Shown here in pieces: positions 28,380 to 37,164 of a DNA stretch of 64,000 nucleotides. Position 1 is the stretch's first letter. Each line of letters starts with the position of its first letter. Made by a program: the position numbers and the translations under genes. This DNA comes from Pararhizobium sp. IMCC21322 (GTDB taxonomy: Bacteria > Pseudomonadota > Alphaproteobacteria > Rhizobiales > GCA-2746425), in assembly GCF_030758295.1 (NCBI RefSeq), contig NZ_CP132335.1, positions 4,564,412 through 4,628,411 on the forward strand, read 5' to 3'. The notes below the pieces were generated by a model. That model worked only from the letters and a program-made list of their open reading frames with translations. It was not told the origin of the DNA and ran no database searches.

Positions 28380-29066
28380 ATGGAATACGGCCAGTTCTGC
28401 CCCATTGCGAAGGCATCGGAAGTCATCGGTGAGAAATGGACGGTCCTGATCATTCGTGAAATCCTGATGGGTGGCAGGCGCTTTTCAGAGCTGCAACGCG
28501 GCCTTGGAACCATATCGCCAACCCTGCTGACCAAACGCCTCGCAGATCTGGAGAGCAACGGTCTGATCTATCGGAAAACCGTAAGCGGACAGCGCAACCA
28601 TGAATATTTTCCGACAGAAGCCTGCAAGGAGCTACAACCAGTGCTCATGTCCATCGGCAATTGGGGAATGCGCTGGGCTCATGAAAATCTTCGGACACAT
28701 GAATATGACGTGGAACTGCTGATCATCTATCTGCAACGCAGCATTCAACCGGAAAAACTGCCGCCGTCACAAACCATCATCCAATTCACATTTTCCGATA
28801 TGGTCGATAAAGCCCATTGGTGGCTGATCTGTGATGCCGGCGAGATCGAGGCCTGTGACAAGAATCCGGGTAAAGATATCGACGTCTATTTCAACACCAC
28901 CGTCAAAACCATGACGGATATCTGGATGCAAAAGCGCTCCTACCGGGACGCAAGGCGCGCAAAGGAAATAGCCGTTACCGGCAATAATTATCTGGTGGAT
29001 AATGTGTGGTCATGGATGTCCCACAGTCCGTTTGAAGCCCTGCCACCCGCCGAGAATATTCTCTGA
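28380..29066 (+). CDS. HxlR family transcriptional regulator with extended C-terminus
   Basis: 228 residues from the ATG at 28380, which follows a GTGGAGAA ribosome site. The frame is open far upstream into the methyltransferase, but that part is antisense. The N-terminal half is a classic HxlR winged helix (CPIAKASEVIGEKWTVLIIR, GLGTISPTLLTKRLADLE). The second half (about 115-228) resembles an SCP2-like lipid-binding domain fold in size and its YFNTTVKTMTDIW segment, as in some HxlR-SCP2 regulators; that assignment is tentative. It diverges from the methyltransferase. Confidence 0.85.
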   Translation: MEYGQFCPIAKASEVIGEKWTVLIIREILMGGRRFSELQRGLGTISPTLLTKRLADLESNGLIYRKTVSGQRNHEYFPTEACKELQPVLMSIGNWGMRWAHENLRTHEYDVELLIIYLQRSIQPEKLPPSQTIIQFTFSDMVDKAHWWLICDAGEIEACDKNPGKDIDVYFNTTVKTMTDIWMQKRSYRDARRAKEIAVTGNNYLVDNVWSWMSHSPFEALPPAENIL

Positions 29067-29099
29067 TTTTGGCCGGAACAGCCCTGCTGCTCCAGCGCT

Positions 29100-30047
29100 T
29101 CAGGCCGCGTGATTATCAACGTCATGCGCCATGTCAGCACCGAATTCCCAGGGGCGATACAGCTTGAACCGCTGCTTCAGAAATTCCACAAACGCCCGCA
29201 GATTGGGTGCCATGCTCCGATGCGGCATGAACACCACGTTGAAATCAACAGACGGCCCGCGATAGTCGGGAAGAACCGGCACGAGACGACCGGCGCGCAC
29301 ATGCTCATGCGTCATCCATGCGGGAAGCAATGCAACGCCAATACCGCTGAGGGTCATTGACAGCATGGCCTCATGATCCCGCACCGACAGGCGTGGCGTC
29401 ACACGGATGGTTACATTGTCAGTGCCGCGCTTCAGCGCCAGATCGGCAGGACCATAGGTAATCGCACTGGAAATATAAGAGTGATCTGGCAGATCATCGG
29501 GATGCTCAAGCGGATCGGCAGATGCAAGATATTCCGGGCTTGCATAGAGCATTTGCGTAGACGACCCCAAGGGGATCGCACACAAGGACTCATCATCGAT
29601 TTCGCCTTTGCGCACAGCCAGATCACAGCGTTCTTCACTTAAATCCACCTTGCGGCTGGTAATCGTCAGATTCAGGCGGATGTCGGGATAGGCCTTCATG
29701 AACTCCGGCAACACAGGCAGAATGAAATTGCGCCCCAAAGTCTCCGGCACGCTCACATTCAACAATCCGCTTGGCGTGGAATGCATCAAACGAATGGCGT
29801 AATCTGCATCGCGGGCCTCACTCACCAGGCGTGCGCAATGCTCGTAATAAACCCGCCCGCTTTCGGTCAGGCCAAGCTTGCGGGTCGTGCGGTGCATCAA
29901 TTTGACATCAAGCCGGTCTTCCAGCGCAGCAACACGGCGGCTGACATTTGATTTTGAGATTTGCAGCACATTGGCTGCGGCTGAAAAGCTGTTCTGCTCA
30001 ACAACCGCCGCAAATGTCGCCATATCCGTCAAAAGTTCTGCGTCCAT
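29100..30047 (-). CDS. LysR family transcriptional regulator
   Basis: 315 residues. N-terminal winged helix (LTDMATFAAVVEQNSFSAAA, then ISKSNVSRRVAALE) and a C-terminal periplasmic-binding-like effector domain of the CrgA/DmlR subgroup. ATG 30047 is preferred over GTG 30059 because GGGAC precedes it at a suitable distance. It is divergent from the tctCBA operon and is the likely regulator of it. Confidence 0.9.
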   Translation of the reverse strand: MDAELLTDMATFAAVVEQNSFSAAANVLQISKSNVSRRVAALEDRLDVKLMHRTTRKLGLTESGRVYYEHCARLVSEARDADYAIRLMHSTPSGLLNVSVPETLGRNFILPVLPEFMKAYPDIRLNLTITSRKVDLSEERCDLAVRKGEIDDESLCAIPLGSSTQMLYASPEYLASADPLEHPDDLPDHSYISSAITYGPADLALKRGTDNVTIRVTPRLSVRDHEAMLSMTLSGIGVALLPAWMTHEHVRAGRLVPVLPDYRGPSVDFNVVFMPHRSMAPNLRAFVEFLKQRFKLYRPWEFGADMAHDVDNHAA

Positions 30048-30151
30048 CGATTGTCCCACATATGTAACAATGTATCCATATTATGATTATTGTCATCTAT
30101 ATGAAAAAATGTCAGCATGCAATGAGAGCTGTGGAGGACTGTGTGCAGACG

Positions 30152-30241
30152 ATGCATTCACTAAAGGTTCAGCTTGAAAAAGGGCCAAAGGCCCGGCATG
30201 GGCGCGCAAAGCGCAATGCACAGAATATCGGAGGAATTTGA
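30152..30241 (+). CDS. Possible 29-residue leader peptide ahead of tctC
   Basis: An ATG at 30152 opens a short frame (MHSLKVQLEKGPKARHGRAK...) that stops two bases before the tctC ATG and overlaps its ribosome site. A GGAGG lies 14 bases upstream, farther than ideal. A small GGGCC-AAA-GGCCC hairpin (30182-30194) lies within it. Translation could couple to tctC. This is weak evidence, and the peptide may not be made. Confidence 0.25.
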   Translation: MHSLKVQLEKGPKARHGRAKRNAQNIGGI

Positions 30242-30243
30242 GT

Positions 30244-31245
30244 ATGAAAACATTCACATCCAAAATCAAAAAGGCAGCAGCGTCGACCGCAATGATTGCC
30301 GGGCTGGGGGTTGCCGGGCTGGGGATTGCCGCAACACCCGCCGCAGCGGTGGAATTGCCATGCGACACTGCACAACTCATCGTGCCCTGGGGTCCAGGTG
30401 GCGGAACAAGTGTCATTTTCGGCATTTTTGAGCAGGCCATCCAAAATTCAGATGCTGCAACAAAAATCAAAGTGGTCACAATGCCTGGTCAGGGCGGTGC
30501 GCTGGGCGCAAAAGAAGCTCATGCTGCCAAGCCGGATGGCTGCACATTGTTTGCCATTCACCAGCATTTGCCGGTGAACTACATCAACGGTGTAACCGAC
30601 TTCAACTGGGACGGTTTTGAACCCGTTGCCATGCTGACGGACACACCGGAAATCATCGGTGCTGGTGGCCATGTCGCCTATGATGATCTGGAAGGTATGC
30701 TTGCTGCCGCCAAAGCTGATCCCGGCAAAATTCCGACCGGCGTTTCCATGGGCGCGACCAGTCACTTCCTCTGGATTATTCTTGGCTCCAAAACCGGTAC
30801 AGATTTTGCTTATGTTCCGTTTCAGGGCGGCACTGCCGAACGTGTGACAGGCCTTCTGAATGGCACCATCGATCTTGGTGGCATCAACATGGCTGCAGCC
30901 CGCACCCAGCGTGGCGACGGCAATTTGAAAGCATTTGCCATTGCTGCAAACGAGCGCAGTGATCTCATTCCCGATGTGCCCACGCTGAAAGAACTCGGCG
31001 TCGACATGACCTTCTCTCTGACACGCGGTGTGATGCTGCCAAAAGGCACATCCAGGGAAATCGTCGATTATTGGGCAGAGATTTTCAAAGGTCCGACCGA
31101 AAACGCGGATTTTGTTGCAGAACAAGCGGCCAAGGGAACGTCCGTGGTCTACCTTGGACCAGATGACTACACCAAATGGTGGGAAGCAACGTCAGCGGAT
31201 TTCGTCAACGCTGCCACAGAACTGAAAATGGGCCGTTTCCAGTAA
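30244..31245 (+). CDS. Tripartite tricarboxylate transporter substrate-binding protein (TctC)
   Basis: 333-residue periplasmic binding protein of the TctC/BugT family. Signal peptide (about 1-35, ending AAA before VELPCD) and the family motif VPWGPGGGTSV (about 44-54) are present. The mature form is a two-lobed dicarboxylate or carboxylate binder. GGAGG precedes the ATG at 30244. The signal peptide contains a tandem in-frame 15-bp repeat. A hairpin follows the stop. Confidence 0.9.
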   Translation: MKTFTSKIKKAAASTAMIAGLGVAGLGIAATPAAAVELPCDTAQLIVPWGPGGGTSVIFGIFEQAIQNSDAATKIKVVTMPGQGGALGAKEAHAAKPDGCTLFAIHQHLPVNYINGVTDFNWDGFEPVAMLTDTPEIIGAGGHVAYDDLEGMLAAAKADPGKIPTGVSMGATSHFLWIILGSKTGTDFAYVPFQGGTAERVTGLLNGTIDLGGINMAAARTQRGDGNLKAFAIAANERSDLIPDVPTLKELGVDMTFSLTRGVMLPKGTSREIVDYWAEIFKGPTENADFVAEQAAKGTSVVYLGPDDYTKWWEATSADFVNAATELKMGRFQ

Positions 31246-31253
31246 ACAGTCCT

Positions 31254-31277
31254 TGCGGGGTCCCCATGGACCCCGCA
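31254..31277 (+). terminator. Hairpin between tctC and tctB
   Basis: TGCGGGGTCC (31254-31263) pairs perfectly with GGACCCCGCA (31268-31277) around a CCAT loop and is followed by TTTCATT. It lies just after tctC, so it is probably a partial terminator or mRNA stabiliser that keeps binding protein in excess over the membrane subunits. Confidence 0.7.
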
Positions 31278-31344
31278 TTTCATTACGCACTGAATTCAGT
31301 AGCGCGGCGTTGACCGCAACATTCAGCGCTCAAGGGATAGTACA

Positions 31345-31827
31345 ATGCAACTGAACCGCGATACGGCCATCGCCATTGTTTCATTGCTGATCTGCGGTGC
31401 TTTGTTGATCAGCACATTTCAAATGCCTGATCCGATGTTCAATCAGATGCCCGCAACCTTGTGGCCACGCATGATCATTGGACCGCTGGTCATTTTGTCC
31501 CTGATCCTGCTCGTCAGGGCGCAAATGGCAGACGCTGATACAAGTACACCCATCAGAAGCCTGCCGGACTGGTTCTCTTACTACAAGAACCCGATCATCT
31601 GCTTTGTCCTGTTCTTCCTGTTTCTCGTCTCCATGCCGGTGCTGGGCATGCTCATCGGAGGTCTTCTCTACGTCTTCATCACGCTCAGCGTGCTGGGCGG
31701 CTGGTCACCACAATTGATGTTGCGCCACGGATTGGTATCCGTGTTTTTCGTCGTTGGCATGTGGGCCATTTTCACGCAATTGCTCGGGGTCTTCCTGCCC
31801 GAAGGCATCTTGCTGAGAGTCTATTAG
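31345..31827 (+). CDS. Tripartite tricarboxylate transporter small membrane subunit (TctB)
   Basis: 160 residues with four predicted membrane helices (about 8-25, 38-56, 80-115 as two close segments, and 125-150). The LWPRMIIGPLVILSLILL region is typical of TctB. It is the small permease partner of TctA, which begins three bases after its stop. Confidence 0.88.
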   Translation: MQLNRDTAIAIVSLLICGALLISTFQMPDPMFNQMPATLWPRMIIGPLVILSLILLVRAQMADADTSTPIRSLPDWFSYYKNPIICFVLFFLFLVSMPVLGMLIGGLLYVFITLSVLGGWSPQLMLRHGLVSVFFVVGMWAIFTQLLGVFLPEGILLRVY

Positions 31828-31830
31828 ACC

Positions 31831-33504
31831 ATGGACCTGTTCACCAATCTGGGCCTTGCAAGCGCTGAGCTGTTCTCGATCACCACGATGGCGCTGATGA
31901 TGCTCGGCACCCTGGTCGGTCTGCTGGCCGGTGCCATTCCCGGATTTACAATCGCCATGGCCGTTGTTCTGGTGCTGCCCTTCACATTTGCCATGTCGCC
32001 CGTGCAAGGCCTTGCCACCATGATCGCGGTCTATGTCGGCGGCCTGTCCGGTGGGTTGATGTCCGGCATTCTCACCGGCATTCCCGGCACGCCTTCGTCT
32101 GTTGCCACAACATTTGACGGCTACCCCATGGCCAAGGCTGGCAAGCCTGGTCTGGCGCTCGGCATTGGAGTCTGGTCATCCTTCTTCGGCGGCGTCATTG
32201 CCTCAATTATCCTGATGCTGATTGCGCCGCAGCTGGCCCTCATCGGATTGGAATTTCAGCCCGTAGACTTCTTTGCGCTGGTTATATTTGCACTGACTGT
32301 CACAGCCAGTCTTGCTGGCAATGAGATGCTCAAAGGTTTGATCGGCGCTCTGTTTGGCCTGTTGATTGCCACCATCGGCAGCGATGTTGTCTTTGGCCTG
32401 CCGCGCTTTACCTTCGGCATTGACGAAGTTTCAAAAGGCTTTGCATTCCTGCCGGTGCTTGTCGGCCTGTTTGCCTTCAGCCGATTGCTGAACGATATCC
32501 GCGATCCGTCCTCGGCCTCCAAACGCCTTGGCGGAGATCAATCGGCCAATGTTGTCCAAATTGACTACATTGCGTCCGCCAAGGTGGTTCTGTCGCGCTG
32601 GACCAATGTTCTGCGCTCTTCACTGCTCGGCGTTTTCGTCGGGGTGCTGCCCGCTGCCGGCAGCACGATTTCCAACATTCTGGCTTATGATCAGGCCAAG
32701 AAAGCCTCTAGGGAACCGGAGACATTTGGCAAAGGTGCTGTCGACGGGATCATCGCACCGGAATCCGCTAACAACGCCACCGCTGGCGGCGCGCTGATTG
32801 TCATGATGGCGCTGGGACTGCCGGGCGATATCATGACCGCCATTATGCTGGGCGCCTTGCTGATCCATGATGTGATCCCAAGTCCGTCCTTCATCACCGA
32901 CGAGCCAACAATCGCCTATTCGATTTTCCTGGCCTTCTTCATCGCGAATTTCATGATGTTGTTCCTGCAATCATTCACCCTGCGCGGCTTTGTGCTGGTG
33001 ACAAAGGTCAAGATGTACATGCTGACGGCGGTCATCCTGTTCTATTGCGCAGTGGGCATATTTGCGCTCAACAACATCGCCTATGACATGTGGACATTGT
33101 TCATATTCGGTGTTCTGGGCTTCGTCATGCGTGCCCTTGGTTTTCCCATTGTACCAATCGTGCTGGGCGTCGTGCTGGGACAGATTGCTGAAACTCGGCT
33201 CAGCCAGGTCTTTGCACGCGGCGATGGGCTGGACGTCTTCTTCACACGTCCATGGGCACTGTTCTTCATTCTGCTGAGCGGTTTTTCCATCATGTTTCCG
33301 TCCTATCAGAAGCATATCGGCAAAAAACAATGGACCCGTTTCTTCCTGCCGGTATTGCTGATCGTGATGTCCCTACCGGTCTTCATGATGCCGGGTTACA
33401 TAAGGCCGGTCATTGCCGGTCTCATGCTGGCAACCGGCATAGTTCAATTGGTCCTGCGGCTGAGAAAACCTGCTCCCAAGCTCGATCAAACACCAACAAT
33501 CTGA
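31831..33504 (+). CDS. Tripartite tricarboxylate transporter large permease (TctA)
   Basis: 557-residue permease with about twelve membrane segments. The family motifs GAIPGFTIAMAV near residue 32, GLPGDIMTAIMLGALLIHDV near 330 and VGVLPAAGSTISNILAYDQAKK near 270 are present. It is somewhat longer than the roughly 500-residue norm because of an extended C-terminal membrane region. It imports the carboxylate bound by TctC using an ion gradient. Confidence 0.93.
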   Translation: MDLFTNLGLASAELFSITTMALMMLGTLVGLLAGAIPGFTIAMAVVLVLPFTFAMSPVQGLATMIAVYVGGLSGGLMSGILTGIPGTPSSVATTFDGYPMAKAGKPGLALGIGVWSSFFGGVIASIILMLIAPQLALIGLEFQPVDFFALVIFALTVTASLAGNEMLKGLIGALFGLLIATIGSDVVFGLPRFTFGIDEVSKGFAFLPVLVGLFAFSRLLNDIRDPSSASKRLGGDQSANVVQIDYIASAKVVLSRWTNVLRSSLLGVFVGVLPAAGSTISNILAYDQAKKASREPETFGKGAVDGIIAPESANNATAGGALIVMMALGLPGDIMTAIMLGALLIHDVIPSPSFITDEPTIAYSIFLAFFIANFMMLFLQSFTLRGFVLVTKVKMYMLTAVILFYCAVGIFALNNIAYDMWTLFIFGVLGFVMRALGFPIVPIVLGVVLGQIAETRLSQVFARGDGLDVFFTRPWALFFILLSGFSIMFPSYQKHIGKKQWTRFFLPVLLIVMSLPVFMMPGYIRPVIAGLMLATGIVQLVLRLRKPAPKLDQTPTI

Positions 33505-33529
33505 CACCACCCTTATTTGGAGAACTGCT

Positions 33530-34315
33530 ATGGATTTGGGCCTCAAAAGCAAAACAGCGCTTATTCTGGGCGCATCCCAGGGATTGGGCCACGCGATTGC
33601 TGAGAAATTGGCAGCCGAAGGTGCAAACCTCATTCTGTCTTCGCGCCGTCTGGAGGCACTTGAGACAGTGGCCAGGGATCTGTCCTCAAAATATGGCGTA
33701 GACGTTCAGTGTGCGGCCATTGATCTGACGGACGCCACGCAACTGGAGGCGTTTTGTGCGCGTATTCGCAATGAGTTCAAGCCTGATATACTGCTTAACA
33801 ATGCTGGCGGCCCACCACCCTCGCCTTCCACCGGCGTTGCTCCCGATGTCTGGAAATCAGCAGCGCAAGGACTTTTGTTCAGCCTCATTCAGGTGACAGA
33901 AGCAGCTGTTGAGGTGATGCGTGCAAAAAAATGGGGTCGCATTGTCGCCATTGGCTCGTCAGGTGTTGTCCAACCCATTCCAAATCTTGCAGTGTCCAAC
34001 ACAATCCGGGGCGCCATGGCCGGATTCTGCAAGACGCTTGCCGCCGAAGTTGCCGGTGATGGCATCACAGTCAACATGATCCTGCCCGGCAAAATCGATA
34101 CGGCCCGTGTCGGACAATTGGACACGGCGCGCGCCAAGCGGGAAGACAAAACGTTGGAGCAGGTTCGCACGGAAATCGCCGCTTCCCTGCCCGCCAAGCG
34201 TTATGGCAGACCAGAAGAATTCGCCAGTGTTGCAGTTTTTCTCATGAGCGAACCAGCGGGCTATGTCACCGGTCAGATGACACGGGTTGATGGCGGAATG
34301 ATCCGCAGTATCTAA
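33530..34315 (+). CDS. SDR-like protein lacking the catalytic Tyr-Lys pair
   Basis: 261 residues with the SDR fold: cofactor loop LGASQGLGHA (about 14-23), NNAGG and VAIGSSG. Where YxxxK is expected the sequence reads NLAVSNTIRGAM, so the catalytic Tyr and Lys are absent. A known subgroup of FabG-like SDRs shows the same loss, so this is not a sequencing error, and its chemistry is uncertain. It lies between the TctCBA importer and the thiamine-diphosphate enzyme. Confidence 0.85.
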   Translation: MDLGLKSKTALILGASQGLGHAIAEKLAAEGANLILSSRRLEALETVARDLSSKYGVDVQCAAIDLTDATQLEAFCARIRNEFKPDILLNNAGGPPPSPSTGVAPDVWKSAAQGLLFSLIQVTEAAVEVMRAKKWGRIVAIGSSGVVQPIPNLAVSNTIRGAMAGFCKTLAAEVAGDGITVNMILPGKIDTARVGQLDTARAKREDKTLEQVRTEIAASLPAKRYGRPEEFASVAVFLMSEPAGYVTGQMTRVDGGMIRSI

Positions 34316-34352
34316 AACAGTATCTAAAGCAGCTAAAACAGGAACGTCGGAC

Positions 34353-36068
34353 ATGCCTCTTTCTCAAAAAAATACAGCACCTGCTGCGGTTGAACGGCCC
34401 GGCGGCCATATTCTGGCCGACCAGTTGAAAATACTGGGTGTCGATACAGTATTCTGCGTACCGGGAGAAAGCTTTCTTGACCTGCTGGACGGGCTTTACG
34501 ACCACACAGACACCATCAAAACCGTGGTGTGCCGCCACGAAAGCGGTGCCGCCAATATGGCCGACGCCTATGCCAAAATGACCGGAAAACCGGGCATATG
34601 CGCAGTGACGCGCGGCCCGGGCGCGACCAACGCATCCAACGGAATCCACACCGCCTTTCAGGATTCCACTCCCATGATTGTCCTGATCGGTCAGGTTGGA
34701 CGCGGAATGGTGGACCGCGAAGCGTTTCAGGAAATGGATTATCGGCAGGTCTTTGGCCAGATGTCCAAATGGGTGGCGCAAATTGAAGATGCCAGCCGTA
34801 TCCCTGAATATCTGTCCCGTGCCTGGAAGACCGCCATGTCTGGACGCCCCGGACCGGTCGTCCTTGCCTTGCCTGAGGACATGCTGTCCGAAATGGCATT
34901 AGCCCAGGATTTGCAGCCCGGTATTATCACACAGCCCGCCCCTGCGCCTGAAGCCATTTCCAAGTTGGACAACTTACTGAAAAGCGCGCAAAAGCCGATG
35001 CTGCTGCTGGGTGGTCCTGGTTGGGACGAAAAATGTGGCCCCAAGGCACTGGCGTTCGCAGAGCGCATGGGCCTGCCGGTTACCACGAGCTTTCGGTGTC
35101 AGGATTATGTCGATAATGATCACCCCAATTATGTCGGCGTGGTTGGAATTGCGCCCGTGCCAAAGCTGCGCAAACGCATAGCCGAGGAAGTGGATTTGTT
35201 GATAGTGGTCGGCTCTCGTCTGGGAGAAATGACGACGCAGGGCTATTCTCTCATCAATATACCTGACCCGCAAATGACCTTTGTCCATGTGCATCCCGGT
35301 GCCGAGGAACTTGGCCATGTCTATAATCCCGATCTTGGCATCGTGTCGTCTGCTGCTGAGTTCCTGGACGCATTGCAAACAATTGAAACCGGTGATGGTA
35401 AACAGCGCTGGGGCAAGTGGGTCGCCGAACAACGTGCAGATTATCTGGACTTTCTGGAGCCAACCGAGGTTCCGGGCAATGTGAACATGTCGAAAATCAT
35501 TCGCCATTTATCAGCTGAAATGCCCAAAGACACCGTGCTGACCAATGGCGCGGGCAATTATACGGTCTGGGGCCACCGGTTCCACAAACACCGTGTCTAT
35601 CGCACCCAATTGGCGCCCACCAGCGGGTCCATGGGCTATGGAGTTCCTGCGGCCATTGCCGCAAAAATCGCATCACCCGATCAGCCTGTGGTCTGCCTTG
35701 CCGGCGATGGGTGTTTCCTGATGACGGCTCAGGAGCTGGCAACCGCAAAACAATACAATCTCGATATCATCTATCTGGTCGTCAACAACTCCATGCTTGG
35801 CACAATCCGGATGCATCAGGAACGCCATCATCCGGGCCGCACCATAGCCACCGACCTGCAGAACCCGGATTTTGTTGCTTACGCACAATCTTTTGGCATT
35901 TCTGGAGAGAAAGTTGAGCGAACAGAAGACTTTGCCGCAGCCCTTGATCGCGCAAAATCCGCCAAGGGAGGCTATCTGATTGAACTGATTGTTGATCAAC
36001 AGGCGTTGACACCGGTGCAGACACTGGCAGACGTCACCCAACAGGGCCTCAGCGGACAAAAAAGCTGA
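34353..36068 (+). CDS. Thiamine diphosphate-dependent enzyme (IlvB/oxalyl-CoA decarboxylase superfamily)
   Basis: 571 residues in the three-domain order N-terminal PYR, central and C-terminal PP. The catalytic Glu is in VVCRHESGAANMADAY (about 50-65). The ThDP/Mg motif runs from GDGCFLMTAQEL to VVNN (about 450-478). It resembles acetolactate-synthase-like 2-oxoacid decarboxylases or lyases, but there is no regulatory subunit gene nearby, which argues against valine biosynthesis. It probably decarboxylates or cleaves a 2-oxo acid made in this pathway. The aldehyde product would suit the ALDH downstream. Confidence 0.88.
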   Translation: MPLSQKNTAPAAVERPGGHILADQLKILGVDTVFCVPGESFLDLLDGLYDHTDTIKTVVCRHESGAANMADAYAKMTGKPGICAVTRGPGATNASNGIHTAFQDSTPMIVLIGQVGRGMVDREAFQEMDYRQVFGQMSKWVAQIEDASRIPEYLSRAWKTAMSGRPGPVVLALPEDMLSEMALAQDLQPGIITQPAPAPEAISKLDNLLKSAQKPMLLLGGPGWDEKCGPKALAFAERMGLPVTTSFRCQDYVDNDHPNYVGVVGIAPVPKLRKRIAEEVDLLIVVGSRLGEMTTQGYSLINIPDPQMTFVHVHPGAEELGHVYNPDLGIVSSAAEFLDALQTIETGDGKQRWGKWVAEQRADYLDFLEPTEVPGNVNMSKIIRHLSAEMPKDTVLTNGAGNYTVWGHRFHKHRVYRTQLAPTSGSMGYGVPAAIAAKIASPDQPVVCLAGDGCFLMTAQELATAKQYNLDIIYLVVNNSMLGTIRMHQERHHPGRTIATDLQNPDFVAYAQSFGISGEKVERTEDFAAALDRAKSAKGGYLIELIVDQQALTPVQTLADVTQQGLSGQKS

Positions 36069-36083
36069 CATACGGAGAAAATC

Positions 36084-36437
36084 ATGATCGTCGAACAACG
36101 AACTTACACGTTGCAAATTGGTGCAGCGCCAAAATATCTTGAGCTCTATGAAGCAGAGGGTCTGGCCATTCAGCGCGCTATTTTAGGCCGCATGGTGGGA
36201 TATTTTTCAAGCGATATTGGTGCATTACATCAAATCGTACATATGTGGGCCTATAGGGATTACGCAGAACGCCAAGAACGTCGCACGAAACTGGGTGCGG
36301 ACCCGCGTTGGAAAGCCTATATCCCCAAAGTCCGCGAGCTTCAGATTGCGCAGGAAAATAAAATTCTGATCCCGGCCTCGTTCAGTCCATGGGGACAGGA
36401 TGATCCTTCGCTCGATATGGCAACAACGAACAGCTAA
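36084..36437 (+). CDS. NIPSNAP family protein
   Basis: 117 residues, a single dimeric alpha-beta-barrel domain beginning MIVEQRTYTLQIGAAPKYLE, as is usual for NIPSNAP proteins. HMWAYRDYAERQERR is the second conserved stretch. Molecular roles of bacterial members are undefined, and they often accompany degradation operons. GGAG precedes the ATG. Confidence 0.88.
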   Translation: MIVEQRTYTLQIGAAPKYLELYEAEGLAIQRAILGRMVGYFSSDIGALHQIVHMWAYRDYAERQERRTKLGADPRWKAYIPKVRELQIAQENKILIPASFSPWGQDDPSLDMATTNS

Positions 36438-36452
36438 ACTAAGGATACAAAG

Positions 36453-37082
36453 ATGATCGACTTTTATACCTGGACCACTCCCAATGGCCGCAAAGTTTCA
36501 ATTCTGCTGGAAGAGTTGGGAGTGCCGTATAATGTCCACGCCATCAATATCGGTCAGGGCGATCAGAAAACGCCAGAGTTTCTGAAAATCGGCCCGAATA
36601 ACAAGATCCCTGTCATCGTTGACAGTGATACAGGCGTTTCCATCATGGAGACCGGGGCCATCATGATTTATCTGGCTGAGAAGCATGGGAAATTCCTGCC
36701 GACAGACCCGCTGAAAAAGATCGAAGTCATCGAATGGCTGATGTGGCAAATGGGTGGGCTTGGCCCAATGCTTGGTCAGGCGCATCATTTCCTGCACTTC
36801 AATCCAGGCAAAGCTCCCTATGCCGAAGAACGGTTTGCAACTGAAGTGAAACGCCTCTATGGCGTACTCAACACACGCCTTGAAGGCCGTGAGTTCATTT
36901 GCGATGAATATTCGATTGCCGATATGGCTTGCTGGCCGTGGATTTCGCGCTACGAGTGGCAGGGCATCGATCTGGCGGACTATCCAAATGTCCGCGCTTG
37001 GTATCAGCGTCTGCTGGCGCGTGAAGCCGTACAAAAGGGCTATCACGTCCCGAAAGTCATGGGTGAAATCCCTGCTGGCTGA
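36453..37082 (+). CDS. Glutathione S-transferase (YfcG/Nu-like)
   Basis: 209 residues: N-terminal thioredoxin fold starting MIDFYTWTTPNGRKVSILLEE, with the Thr/Asn active region TTPNG as in YfcG, and a helical C-terminal domain with the ISIADMA-type N-capping box (YSIADMACWPW). E. coli YfcG-type enzymes reduce disulfides with glutathione. Here it could detoxify or isomerise an aldehyde intermediate. Confidence 0.9.
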   Translation: MIDFYTWTTPNGRKVSILLEELGVPYNVHAINIGQGDQKTPEFLKIGPNNKIPVIVDSDTGVSIMETGAIMIYLAEKHGKFLPTDPLKKIEVIEWLMWQMGGLGPMLGQAHHFLHFNPGKAPYAEERFATEVKRLYGVLNTRLEGREFICDEYSIADMACWPWISRYEWQGIDLADYPNVRAWYQRLLAREAVQKGYHVPKVMGEIPAG

Positions 37083-37164
37083 ACCAAATTTTTTAATCTG
37101 ATCTTCGGGGGCCGTTTCTCGGCCTTCATCCACACTTATTTCTATACAAAGGACACACAGACAC

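Noticed and set aside
34353-36068. Naming the ThDP enzyme acetolactate synthase (ilvB)
   Set aside because: There is no ilvH regulatory subunit or branched-chain biosynthesis gene nearby, and the context is catabolic.
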